34,659 nucleotides of DNA from Geobacillus icigianus. Lineage in GTDB: Bacteria > Bacillota > Bacilli > Bacillales > Anoxybacillaceae. Position 1 is the first letter of the stretch, and every line of letters begins with the position of its first letter. The notes beneath the pieces were generated by a model. The model was not told the origin of the DNA and did not search any database. It was given only the letters and a program-made list of their open reading frames with translations. Where the stretch lies: NCBI RefSeq assembly GCF_000750005.1, contig NZ_JPYA01000118.1, positions 1 through 34,659 on the forward strand, in the 5' to 3' direction. Of the stretch, positions 1 through 7,650 are shown one piece after another. The position numbers and the translations under genes were made by a program.

Positions 1-189
1 CTCTTTTCACCTAAACGTCGGCATTTATCATTTGTTGCCAACGTTTAATATACTTATTCTCGATTACTCACCATATCCCTCTTTTTTTCACCTTAATGCA
101 TCCACTTATTATTATATGCCGACAATAAGTAAAATTCTTACCGTTATTTGCGAGGCTGCCCTATCATTCGGACAGCCCCGCTTTCTTGC

Positions 190-1176
190 TTACTCCCCAT
201 TCACCAACTTCAACTTCTCCTTTGACGGCGTTTCGTAGCGGATGTGCGTGTCGATGTCGGTCACGTAATACCCGCCGCCGACCGCGTACTGTCCTCCGAA
301 GCGCGCGTCATACCCGTAGACGCGGTATACTTCCCCAGGCTGTAAGATGCGGACGAACACAAGGCGCCCATCCTTCGTCCGTTTCCATAGATTGATCGGC
401 TTTTGCACCGTCAAGCGGCCGATTTGCCCTTTTTTCAGCTCCACGCCGTCCCAGTAGACTTTTTTCACGTGCCCCCGAGGAGGGGTTGGCTTTTCCGGCT
501 GCTTTGGCGGATTGGGCTTTTCTTCCTTCCAAAGCGGCAAGGCAAACTCATATTGGGCAAATCCGCTTGGCAAGTTGGCGACATAGCGGATGCTGCCGTC
601 TGGCGGCAAGTATTTTTGCGCTTCCGGCGACGATTCAAAAGAAACGGTCACCGGTTGTTTCCCTTTCACCGGCGCAAAGGTCCAGTTGCCATCCGCCAAC
701 GGGTTGATCGTTCCGTTTTCCCGAATGTAATCGATGATGACTTGCCGGTTTTCATCCGGCGCGGCCAAAATCGTGTTTTTCCCGCCCGGATTGATGATCC
801 GGTTCGTCGTCGCCCGGTAGTTGTTCGTCGCAACGATAAACTCCATGTTCGGCGTCACCGGCTTGCCTTGGAATCGCAAATTTTTAATGCGGTTCGCGTT
901 CGGGTTGATCACATTTTGGTTTTTGTCGTATTTCGCCGGCTCGGTGATATCGATCTCGTACGTCACGCCATCAATAATGTCGAAGTTGTACGTCGGAAAG
1001 TCGTTGTTCACAAGCGGCTGAACGTCTGTCTTGTTCGGGTCGATTTGGTTGAATTGCCCTGCCGACCACTCAAGCCATTCTTTCAACTCGGCTCCCGTAA
1101 TTTTGAGCGCATACACGGTAGAGTCAGTCAAGACTTTGTGGAGAACATTTTTTCGGTCTACTACGGGCGTTGTCAA
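190..1176 (-). pseudogene. 3' remnant of a CpdB/YfkN-like 2',3'-cyclic-nucleotide phosphodiesterase / 3'-nucleotidase
   Basis: This reading frame of 328 residues matches only the C-terminal part of the secreted bifunctional nucleotidase family. The stretch ALKITGAELKEWLEWSAGQF, followed by NQIDP, corresponds to the conserved helix and substrate-binding region of the C-terminal 5'-nucleotidase domain, and a proline-rich linker and a basic tail domain follow. Family members usually exceed 600 residues with a signal peptide and an N-terminal metallophosphoesterase domain; both are missing. The apparent start is a TTG preceded directly by an in-frame TGA. The first ~17 residues do not look like the family, so true homology probably begins near 1125. 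The gene is cut on its 5' side by foreign DNA and the IS at 1225-2698, and no 5' half is seen beyond the IS. An imperfect hairpin at 154-177 lies downstream but lacks a clear T run. Expression is unlikely. Confidence 0.8.
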
Positions 1177-1199
1177 TCACCCGTTGGTAGACCATTTTT
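1155..1199 (+). repeat. strong inverted repeat with following T run (terminator-like) next to the IS
   Basis: GGTCTAC (1155-1161) pairs with GTAGACC (1187-1193), and inside it ACGGG pairs with CCCGT. The plus-strand right arm is followed by ATTTTT. It could act as a rho-independent terminator on the plus strand or be the end of an earlier mobile element. It sits in the foreign segment between the nucleotidase remnant and the IS. Confidence 0.5.
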
Positions 1200-1270
1200 A
1201 GGAATTGATATCGTAAGCGCTTTCGGACTCTCATCCCTCATCTAGAGATGGGTTTTTTCTATCCATTTTT

Positions 1271-2635
1271 TTACACCCATCCACCATCCCGGAGCGCCGA
1301 CAATGCTTGGTAGATCGGCGTCCCCGATGACTGTTGAAGATACGGGATGTTCTGGCGCATCACCTCCGCCAACAACCGCCCTGCCTTCCGTTTGGCCTGT
1401 TTGATCCGCTCCAGCTTCGTCGGGGCCGAGGCTGCCCTCTGGGGCTCTTCCTCCTCCAACTGCCCTGTTCTCCACCCGATTCCGTCGATTTGGGCCACCA
1501 TCGCCTTCAGAAACGCCCCAAGTCCTTGGTCCTTCCAGCTGCGGCGGGATTTCACCCGGTACGCGAACCGGCTCATCACGCTCTCGGCGTGGCCCATCGG
1601 ACGCATGCCGGCCGTCTCCACCCCTTGCGCCGACAGCCACTCCCGGTAGTCCCGGATGCATCCCGGCATCGACTCGATCCGGCGGATCATTTCGGCCAAC
1701 TGCTCTTCTTTGGCTTCGTCCCCCAACGTACCGACGGCGCTGTTCAGTTCCACCAAAAGTCCTTCCTCGTCTTGCTTCGCCAGCTTCTTCCGCACCTCCC
1801 GCCAACGCGGGTGGCCGGACAGACACTGACGAAGCTCCCGCGCCACATGGAACCGATCCAACTGAAAGCACGCCCGCTTTCCGAAATACTCCCGGCAGGC
1901 GGTAATCCAAGATGCCGCGTCGCCGTTGATGACCAACAGGTCCCGGCACGGGTCATAGGCATATTCCTTCATCAGCCACGCTTCGAACCCTTCCCACACG
2001 TCCCCCGCCCCTTCATGGAGGTAGTGGCGCCGGTTCACGAGCTCCAGTTGCGAGCCGTTCCGTCTCCATCCCTCGTGAACCGCCAAGATTTTCTGCTCTT
2101 TCGCCCGTTTCCCTTTCCCTTGGCGGGAGATGAACAGTCCATCCGCTTCCACCAATAGCACCCGGCCATGCCGTTGGGAAACAGGGTGGTGCAGCGAGAT
2201 GGGGGCCGCCAACACCAGCTGACGAATCGCCTCATGGCTGAGGACCGCATACCCCACGATCGCCTCCAACGTGCGAGCGGCTTTGCGGTAGGAAGAGCAC
2301 TCTACAGCCAACTCGACTGCCGTTTCCTCGAGGCAAGGACGGATCGATTGGGCTCCATCAAAGCCCAGTTCGGCATCCAACAAGAAGGTATACACCCCTG
2401 CCTGCCGATCATAGTAGTAGTTCCGTCGAAACGTCACTTCTCCAAACAGCGTTTGGAGGGTGGTCGGCCGTTTGTCTTTCAGCTGATCGCGGCGCTTGTC
2501 CCTTGCTTCCGCCAGTTGTTGATCGATTTCCTCCAAAAGGGACGCCAACAAGGTGGCAAACACGTTTTGAAGGGTTCTCAACAATGGTTCCTCCAGCTCT
2601 TTTCATAAAGGCCATTCTGTGGTAAGATGTTTCAT
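1271..2635 (-). pseudogene. ISLre2-family (UPF0236-type) transposase with early in-frame stop
   Basis: The open part (437 codons from a TTG at 2584) shows the N-terminal pattern of this transposase family: TLFGEVTFRRNYYYDR, then a long acidic/aromatic core including VINGDAASWI and RFHVARELRQCL. The natural start appears to be the ATG at 2635, because it follows an AGGAGG Shine-Dalgarno and reads in frame MKHLTTEWPL, then a TGA at 2605-2603, then KELEEPLLRTLQNVF without a shift. The gene is therefore probably interrupted at codon 11, although internal initiation at TTG 2584 could still give a slightly shortened protein. The upstream inverted repeat at 2636-2698 could mask the ribosome binding site. 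Family call is confident; whether the protein is active is not. Confidence 0.8.
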
Positions 2636-2698
2636 GGACTCTCTCCCTCCTGTTTTCGGTTGATGTGGACAATCACTATCATAGCAGGGAGAGAGTCC
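2636..2698. repeat. inverted repeat between IS end and transposase start
   Basis: GGACTCTCTCCCT (2636-2648) is perfectly repeated in inverted form as AGGGAGAGAGTCC (2686-2698), 37 nt apart. The inner copy touches the transposase start codon (2635) and overlaps its Shine-Dalgarno. A transcript entering from outside the element could fold this arm pair and hide the start. Confidence 0.75.
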
Positions 2699-2743
2699 TT
2701 TTTGCATGAGATCCGCTTTTTCCTACCGCGCTTCGCTTGGTGG

Positions 2744-2787
2744 CCCCGACGAGCGTCGCGAACAAAAGTTCGCAACCCTCGTCGGGG
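2744..2787. repeat. 44-nt imperfect palindrome
   Basis: The outer arms CCCCGACGAG (2744-2753) and CTCGTCGGGG (2778-2787) are perfect complements. They are separated by 4-nt unpaired stretches on each side from an inner stem GCGAAC (2758-2763) / GTTCGC (2768-2773), with an AAAA loop. No T run follows on either strand, so it does not look like a simple terminator. It lies just outside the right IS end in DNA without a recognised gene. Confidence 0.7.
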
Positions 2788-2820
2788 ATCCTTCCTGAAC
2801 GTCACCCACAAATATTTTAC

Positions 2821-3189
2821 TCACACTGCAGGTGTAGTTGTATCTACAACGTTATTTCCCGAAAGAACCTCAAGTGAGATAGGTTTGCTTAGGTCAGTTA
2901 CAGGTGTTGTAAATGTAATATTAAGAGATTTTGTAGTTGCATCATATGTTAGACCTGAAACAGTTTTCTCGACTCCATCAACAAGAACCTTAAAGTCAGG
3001 CGTAGTATCTTCAAGATTTGCTTCTATATACATGCAACATGAAGAGTTAACCTCTCCGTTATCCTGTACTGTACACCCTAAGCGCTGCATCATTTCCTCC
3101 AAAGATCTTGTAGGCTCAACCTGCAGGCTGAGCCATGGGGGAGGAAGTTCGTTGCAGGAGAAGTCAAATGTTAATTTTTCAATGAGCAT
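2821..3189 (-). CDS. doubtful fragment, possibly of a surface protein
   Basis: A 122-codon frame that I do not recognise. The C-terminal half (around KVLVDGVEKTVSGLTYDATT, ending TTTPAV) has the Thr/Val-rich beta-strand look of an extracellular Ig-like or S-layer-type domain and stops abruptly. The N-terminal half contains four cysteines and looks different. No ribosome binding site precedes the ATG at 3189, the DNA is AT-rich compared with the surroundings, and the segment is bounded by mobile-element debris. It is most likely a decayed piece of a larger gene; it may not be expressed. Between it and the next gene (3190-3429) I see only AT-rich DNA with no supported feature. Confidence 0.25.
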   Translation of the reverse strand: MLIEKLTFDFSCNELPPPWLSLQVEPTRSLEEMMQRLGCTVQDNGEVNSSCCMYIEANLEDTTPDFKVLVDGVEKTVSGLTYDATTKSLNITFTTPVTDLSKPISLEVLSGNNVVDTTTPAV

Positions 3190-3429
3190 GTATATAAATA
3201 CTTATGATTAGAATCAAATCCTTGATAGGCCTAGTTTTTTGCTATGTTGAACAGTTTACTGGACTCATTTTTCTTGTGGATTTAATGACAAAAGTAAGCA
3301 AGTAAAATGCCAATTTGACTCACAACTTCCGTAATTAAAATAAAAACGACCAACTTACTAATTTCGGTTTTTCGACACCTGTCCAACTAAAATTAGCTTC
3401 TCAAAAATTATCAAGAAACTTTAAAGTAC

Positions 3430-3461
3430 AAAAAATAACCCTTTCTGAAAGAGAAAGGATT
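3430..3461 (-). terminator. rho-independent terminator of mazEF
   Basis: On the minus strand AATCCTTTC pairs with GAAAGGGTT (one T-G pair; plus coordinates 3453-3461 and 3437-3445). It is followed by a run of Ts (plus-strand As 3431-3435) a few bases after the mazF stop codon. Confidence 0.75.
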
Positions 3462-3464
3462 ATG

Positions 3465-3851
3465 TCAAGTCAGATATGTTTCTATTTTCGCTAGGCATTC
3501 ATCAATGATTTTATCTATTTCTTCAATTTGTGCATCTTCTGGATTATACTTCTTTAAAATTTTTAGATTACGAGCTTTCCAATCCAATGATTTAATTTGA
3601 TCAGTTAAAACTACCCCTGTTATTGGATAGCCATCGCCATCAAGGGATATTCCTTCTTTTGGTAAATCCACTTCGAAAGGATAACCCTTCTTTTGATTGG
3701 TAATCGGACAAACAGCTATAAATCCTGTTGCTTGATTGAATTCTTTAGGCGATAAAACAATAGCATTCCTTCTCCCAGCCTGCTCATGACCAGCTTGTGG
3801 ATTGAAGTTTAAAACAACGAAATCGCCTCTCTCTGGTACGTCTGCTGGCAT
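3465..3851 (-). CDS. mazF: MazF/PemK-type toxin, sequence-specific endoribonuclease
   Basis: 128 residues, a little longer than classical MazF (about 110). The fold signature is clear: RGDFVVLNFNPQAGHEQAGR near the N-terminus (the early beta strands and the flexible loop), RRNAIVLSP (strand with the conserved arginine), AVCPITNQ (conserved threonine strand) and GVVLTDQIKSLDW (conserved strand before the last helix). Proteins of this family cleave mRNA in the cytoplasm when not bound by their antitoxin. The start ATG at 3851 overlaps the stop of the antitoxin gene as TAATG, so the two are translationally coupled. The AT-rich codon use differs from the neighbouring core genes and fits acquisition with the mobile-element zone. 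Confidence 0.88.
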   Translation of the reverse strand: MPADVPERGDFVVLNFNPQAGHEQAGRRNAIVLSPKEFNQATGFIAVCPITNQKKGYPFEVDLPKEGISLDGDGYPITGVVLTDQIKSLDWKARNLKILKKYNPEDAQIEEIDKIIDECLAKIETYLT

Positions 3852-4102
3852 TAAATCAATTCACGCCCTTCTATCCCGAAATCAATTTCCTCGTGTCGAT
3901 TTTCAGGTGTAATCTGTGATATTAGTTCTTCCAGTGTGTATTTCTTCCGTGTTCTTTTTGGCTTTAATGTGATGATACCTTCATTTCCAATCACATTTAA
4001 TTCTATTTCGGAACCTTGTTTAATCCCTATTTTATCAGCAACATCTTTTGGGATACGAATGCCCAAACTGTTTCCCCATTTTTGAGCAACAACTGTAGAC
4101 AT
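3851..4102 (-). CDS. mazE: MazE/AbrB-fold antitoxin
   Basis: 83 residues from ATG 4102, chosen because AAAGGAGGGG lies a few bases upstream; a longer in-frame extension to 4237 lacks this site. The N-terminus VVAQKWGNSLGIRIPKDVAD is the swapped-hairpin AbrB DNA-binding domain typical of MazE/PemI. The middle GSEIELNVIGNEGIITLKPK completes it, and the acidic C-terminus (TPENRHEEIDFGIEGREL) is the part that normally wraps the toxin. It neutralises MazF and, with it, represses its own promoter; the palindrome at 4179-4203 is the likely operator. Partner gene mazF follows with a one-base overlap. Confidence 0.88.
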   Translation of the reverse strand: MSTVVAQKWGNSLGIRIPKDVADKIGIKQGSEIELNVIGNEGIITLKPKRTRKKYTLEELISQITPENRHEEIDFGIEGRELI

Positions 4103-4178
4103 GTAGTCCCCTCCTTTACTTTGGTTTATTTTGCTTTCTAAATGTTCCTTTGAGTTCATTATATCACCCCCAACCCAA

Positions 4179-4203
4179 AATGTATATACATAGTATATAC
4201 ATT
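4179..4203. promoter_or_regulatory. operator-like perfect palindrome upstream of mazEF
   Basis: AATGTATATAC (4179-4189) and GTATATACATT (4193-4203) are perfect inverted arms around ATA. On the minus strand it lies just upstream of a TATAAT-like -10 (plus 4159-4164), so a bound MazE dimer would block the -35 region. This position is as expected for autoregulated toxin-antitoxin operons; binding itself is inferred. Confidence 0.65.
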
Positions 4204-4320
4204 CTTCCAAAAAATGATACCCCTGATTTTTCGACAAACAAATATTCTCGTCGCAAAAGCAATCATTTGAATCGATTACTGTAGATGAGTAAATTCGCTA
4301 ACATAAACTAAACAAAAAAG

Positions 4321-4391
4321 GAGACATGAACCCAGCCCCTTGAGTAAAATAGATGTGCTCAAACCCATTCACACAAGGAGGTTCATGTCTC
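4321..4391. repeat. inverted repeat in front of decayed transposase
   Basis: GAGACATGAACC (4321-4332) is perfectly repeated in inverted form as GGTTCATGTCTC (4380-4391), immediately before the ATG at 4392 and overlapping its AAGGAGG ribosome binding site. This is the same architecture as in the ISLre2-like element at 2636-2698 although the sequences differ. Confidence 0.7.
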
Positions 4392-4885
4392 ATGAATAGA
4401 TTAGCACACCATCAAGGAATCCACAAGTTTTTCATGACGTTGGGGTTGGCGCTTTATTTCTCGAAACCGGTCATCAAGCATCTCGTTCATCTTGTCGACG
4501 CCTTGGACCAAGGGATGTTCGGGGACATTGACCGATGTCCATCACTGGAGTTTTCATCCGAATCATCGAACGACACTGAGCCACTTTTTCACGAAAAGCC
4601 CTTGGAACGAGGAAAACCTGCTTGAGAAGCTGCAAGAATGGATCCTTCGCCAGATCGAACGCCTGGCCAAACGGGAGAATCAACCCCTTTTTGTTTCGAT
4701 GGATGATCCCATTTGCCAAAAAACGAAGCCTTCGTCACGGGCTGTTCGCGCCATTCAAGGGTGTGATTGGCACTACTCGCACAATGATCATCCATCCGTC
4801 TGAGGGCATTCGCTCGTTTGGCTGATGGTGTACACCTTCACGGAAGCGTTTTGTCTCTATGATAAGGCGACGAGAAGAAGCAAAA
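4392..4885 (+). pseudogene. decayed DDE transposase of a second insertion sequence (IS4/IS701-like)
   Basis: Frame one begins MNRLAHHQGIHKFF after AAGGAGG and runs to about 4490. The sense then continues in another frame (SGTLTDVHHWSFHPNHRTTL, then KLQEWILRQIERLAK). LFVSMDDPICQKTKPSSRA resembles the first catalytic aspartate region of DDE transposases. In that frame a TGA (4801-4803) sits where GHSLVWLMVYTF continues directly, so it is a nonsense mutation. The sense fades after YDKATRRSK near 4885. At least one frameshift, one stop and loss of the C-terminal half make it non-functional. The family placement is from memory of similar Geobacillus elements and is moderate. Confidence 0.7.
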
Positions 4886-4887
4886 GA

Positions 4888-5052
4888 GTGTCAGTGTATC
4901 TTTCGTCATCGCAGCGGAATCCGCCACGTCAATGGATCTTGGCTTACTTCAGCTGTTCATGGACACGGGAGAGCCCCTCGGGATTCCACGTTTTGTCCGG
5001 CACATTGCCGTTGTGCCCATCGCCGTAAAACGGGATGCCGTCTTCCTCTTAT
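4888..5052 (+). pseudogene. 3' end of an unidentified gene cut by the decayed IS
   Basis: Directly after the transposase sense ends, another frame gives about 54 residues ending at a TGA (5050-5052). It includes SFVIAAESATSMDLGLLQLF, then MDTGEPLGIPRFVRHIAVVP, then a short basic/hydrophobic tail. It reads like the C-terminus of a normal globular protein, but I do not recognise the family. It has no start codon context of its own. It may be what remains of the gene into which the second IS inserted. Confidence 0.3.
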
Positions 5053-5107
5053 GAATTTCTCTTAAATTTGCCGCGAATCATTCATATACGCCTTTTCTCT
5101 TTTCTTG

Positions 5108-5113
5108 TATAAT
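5108..5113 (+). promoter_or_regulatory. -10 box of the probable jet operon promoter
   Basis: TATAAT at 5108-5113 lies 36 bp before the chosen jetD start. A matching -35 is not evident at 17 bp (the hexamer there is TATACG), so the promoter is either weak or helped by an activator. Confidence 0.4.
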
Positions 5114-5149
5114 AAAAAAAAGAATCCAGTTTGTGGGAGTGACGCGACG

Positions 5150-6166
5150 TTGGAACAAATCGAAAAGCGGCTGGCGGCGTTTCCAAAGCGGACGATTTCG
5201 CTTGTGGAGCTTGAGAAGCTCATCGAGCCTTTTGCACGCACGTATGAGGAGTTTGCCGAAATCGTGCTCGGGCTCGAGGCGGACGGGACGCTTGAGATGA
5301 TAAAGGCAAGAGGGCGAACGACGCGGACGCCGTCGCTTGCGTTTCAATATCGAATTCATAAACATCGCTTGATGGAAGATTATTACCGCGAGCTGCAGCG
5401 CTGGCAAAATCGGCTTCATCCGGCGATTCAGCTTGACGCATATTACGGCAAAGACCCGTCTGTTTGGGAGCGGGACAAACCGTTTATTGTGCAAATCGAC
5501 GACTATTTGAACACGCATTCGCTTCCTCACGAGGCCGTGGCCGCGCCGGAGCGGAGCATGGAGCTGGTCGGCGATGAGAAATGGATTACGGAAGGCGGCG
5601 GGAGGGAGGTGCTTGAGCGCATCGGCCTTTTCGATCGCCTCCGCATCATCCCCGTTTCCGATCCGCTCATGTTCGCCGTCCATCCAGGGAACATGGCGCA
5701 AGCGGTGCAGCTTCATCTCATTGTCGAAAATAAAACGACGTACCAAGCGCTGTTGCCCGCGCTTTTGGACACCGTGTTTTCGACGCTCATTTACGGGAAA
5801 GGAAAAACCGTCATCAGCAGCATCGCTCAATTCTCGCTGCAATATCCGGTGAAAGCCGACCATCGCTTTTATTATTTCGGGGACATCGACCGCGAAGGGG
5901 TGGCGATTTGGCATTCGCTGTTTCAAAAGAAGCCGGCTTTGCCCGCGCTTCCGTTTTATCGGGCATGCTTGCAAAAAGAACCGGCGCGCGGCAAAGAGTA
6001 TCAAATAGAGCGGACGGAGGCGCTTGCTTCGTTTCTTTCCTATTTTGCGCCCGATGAGCGAGAGCGGCTTTGCGAGCTGCTCGCCTCCGGCCTGTATTAT
6101 CCGCAAGAGACGCTTAAAACGCGGGAATTGCAGCACATTTGGAGGGAATGGCAGTGGACAAGCTAG
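5150..6166 (+). CDS. jetD: JetD: Toprim-domain nuclease subunit of a Wadjet system
   Basis: 338 residues from TTG 5150, chosen because GGGAG lies 8 bp upstream. The open frame extends back to 5105, but that stretch carries the -10 box. The N-terminal third is helical and winged-helix-like. ERSMELVGDEKW (from residue 134) is the conserved central motif of the DUF2220/JetD family. The C-terminal part holds a Toprim fold: the acidic residue of IVENKTT (E193) and the DxD of FGDIDREG (D245, D247). In characterised Wadjet systems JetD is the topoisomerase-VI-A-like nuclease that cuts circular DNA after the JetABC motor has extruded it. It is first in the operon here, before jetA, with which it overlaps by 13 nt. 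All acidic residues expected for metal binding are present, so it looks active. Confidence 0.88.
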   Translation: MEQIEKRLAAFPKRTISLVELEKLIEPFARTYEEFAEIVLGLEADGTLEMIKARGRTTRTPSLAFQYRIHKHRLMEDYYRELQRWQNRLHPAIQLDAYYGKDPSVWERDKPFIVQIDDYLNTHSLPHEAVAAPERSMELVGDEKWITEGGGREVLERIGLFDRLRIIPVSDPLMFAVHPGNMAQAVQLHLIVENKTTYQALLPALLDTVFSTLIYGKGKTVISSIAQFSLQYPVKADHRFYYFGDIDREGVAIWHSLFQKKPALPALPFYRACLQKEPARGKEYQIERTEALASFLSYFAPDERERLCELLASGLYYPQETLKTRELQHIWREWQWTS

Positions 6167-7650
6167 AATTGGCAGGGGTCACAGACGGCTATCGCGAGCG
6201 CATGAGGCGGCTGGCGCTTTTTAGCCCGCTTTTGGACCTTGAACGAATGCGCTCTGCCGACCTCGGCGGGCAGCCGATTGACATGAAAGGGCTCGGGCTG
6301 TTGACGCTCCTCTTTTTCTTCGAACAAAAGCTGATGCGGCAGTATAAAGCAGGAGTTAAGCAGCTCGCGGCGTTTTTAAAACAATTGACGGAAAACGTGT
6401 ACGCATTGGATGACGAAGCGTGCGAACATTTGGCGCGGACGATTATTCAAACGTTCCGCCCGACATCGGGAAAAAAGCGGAGCTATCCGTTTTACGATTG
6501 GGAACGGCGCGAAGAGAGCGCGATCGAATATTCACTTTTAAAAGCGCACGGTTTTGATGCGAAAACGAACACGCAATATTATACGCTCGATGAAGACGGG
6601 TTGGAGCTTGTGTTTGCGACGAAAGAGTTTTACAGCGAGTTTCAGTTGTCGATCAACCAGCTCATGTTGCGCAAGCAGCTGGAAAAAGGGGAGTTCGCCG
6701 CGGCGTTGAAACAAATCAACGAAATGCGCATCGACGTTGAAACGCTCGAAGATCGCATGACGCGGCTGAAGCATGAAATTCAGCGAAGCATTATTTCCGA
6801 AGAAACATTTGAGCGGTACAAGCAGCTTTTGGACGACATTTACAGCCGGCTTGCGCGCGAGGACGAGGAGTTTAAGGAGCTGCGCGAATTCGTGAACGAC
6901 ACGAGAGAGCGCCTATATGCCCGGGATATTCACCAAAAAGAAGGGAAGACGTATGAGCTTGTGCTCAAAATTGCCAGAGAGTTAGAATCGGTGCATTACG
7001 CGCATTCGGCGCTCCTAGATAAGGCGCTTTCGTTAAAAAATACGACGCTTGTGACGGCGCAGGAATCGCTTTATTATACGGGGCTCCATTCGTTTAATTT
7101 CGACCAAGACATCGTGTCGCGCATCGTTTCGGCTCCGCTCCCGCTTGAGGCGATGAAAGGGGTGCTTCATCCATTTTTAAAGGTGGAAGAAAACAAGGTT
7201 TGGTCGCCGATGGCGATTTTCGCCGAGCAAAACATTACCGAAGAGCGCAAAGAAAAGGCGGGGCCGCGTTTTTTAGAAGCGGAAGAGGCCGAAGGGGGCG
7301 ATCGGTATCGCGCATGGCTCATAGCGAAATATAGAGAGTTGATGCAACTGTTTTTAAAGGCGCACGAGCAGGAGCGCGCGGGCACGCTCGCCGCGTTTTT
7401 CGATTATTTGGACGACATCGGGCAGTCGCATTTGTATGAACAGCGCTCGTTTTACGATTTTTGGATCTTGATGCACCAGCGCTCTCCCGTCGAGCAAGGC
7501 ATGGAAGGGGAAGAAGGAAGCGCGCTTCTCGGCGAGGCGCTCGCTTTGCTTGGCGGGCGCGTGCTCGAGGTGCAAGAAGCGGATCGCATCATCCGCCGAT
7601 GCGAGCGGTTTTCGATTCAAGACATGATTATAACGGTGAGGGAACGATGA
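6154..7650 (+). CDS. jetA: JetA: kleisin-like subunit of Wadjet
   Basis: About 498 residues from GTG 6154, which has GGAGGG 7 bp upstream; TTG 6139 and ATG 6148 are also in frame but badly spaced. The N-terminus (LALFSPLLDLERMRSADLGG then a helical segment) looks like the winged-helix start of MukF/MksF-like kleisins. Residues roughly 180-260 form a charged coiled coil (VETLEDRMTRLKHEIQRSII and onwards). The C-terminal region (SFYDFWILMHQRSPVEQ) is probably the cap-side domain. I place it in the JetA family by context and general pattern; it does not look like the DUF3375 version of type I. It would bridge the JetC heads. It overlaps jetD upstream and jetB downstream (ATGA). Confidence 0.8.
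   Translation: MDKLELAGVTDGYRERMRRLALFSPLLDLERMRSADLGGQPIDMKGLGLLTLLFFFEQKLMRQYKAGVKQLAAFLKQLTENVYALDDEACEHLARTIIQTFRPTSGKKRSYPFYDWERREESAIEYSLLKAHGFDAKTNTQYYTLDEDGLELVFATKEFYSEFQLSINQLMLRKQLEKGEFAAALKQINEMRIDVETLEDRMTRLKHEIQRSIISEETFERYKQLLDDIYSRLAREDEEFKELREFVNDTRERLYARDIHQKEGKTYELVLKIARELESVHYAHSALLDKALSLKNTTLVTAQESLYYTGLHSFNFDQDIVSRIVSAPLPLEAMKGVLHPFLKVEENKVWSPMAIFAEQNITEERKEKAGPRFLEAEEAEGGDRYRAWLIAKYRELMQLFLKAHEQERAGTLAAFFDYLDDIGQSHLYEQRSFYDFWILMHQRSPVEQGMEGEEGSALLGEALALLGGRVLEVQEADRIIRRCERFSIQDMIITVRER

Larger units (their letters stand above)
1225..2698 (-). mobile_element. ISLre2-family insertion sequence
   Basis: The element carries one long transposase frame on the minus strand. 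The left end begins GGACTCTCATCCCT (from 1225), and the reverse complement of the right end (ending at 2698) begins GGACTCTCTCCCT, giving imperfect terminal inverted repeats. I could not find a convincing target-site duplication in the flanks, so the exact ends are uncertain by a few bases. About 1.47 kb is a normal size for the family. Its insertion, or rearrangement around it, separates the nucleotidase remnant from unrelated DNA to the right. Confidence 0.75.

Noticed and set aside
154..177. Hairpin GGCTG..CAGCC after the nucleotidase remnant
   Set aside because: One mismatch in the stem and no proper T run on either strand; too weak to call a terminator.
403..1245. 280-codon plus-strand frame
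   Set aside because: It is the mirror of the nucleotidase remnant on the other strand, rich in Arg/Val/Phe without domain pattern, and runs over the break into unrelated DNA.
1334..2158. 274-codon plus-strand frame inside the ISLre2 element
   Set aside because: Antisense shadow of the transposase; proline/histidine/arginine-rich, no ribosome binding site.
5078..6136. 352-codon minus-strand frame opposite jetD
   Set aside because: Opposite strand of a well-supported gene with clear Toprim motifs; the minus product is low-complexity basic sequence.
7461..7646. 62-codon upstream extension of JetB
   Set aside because: It lies inside the jetA coding region; the ATG at 7647 with its ribosome binding site and ATGA overlap is the better start.
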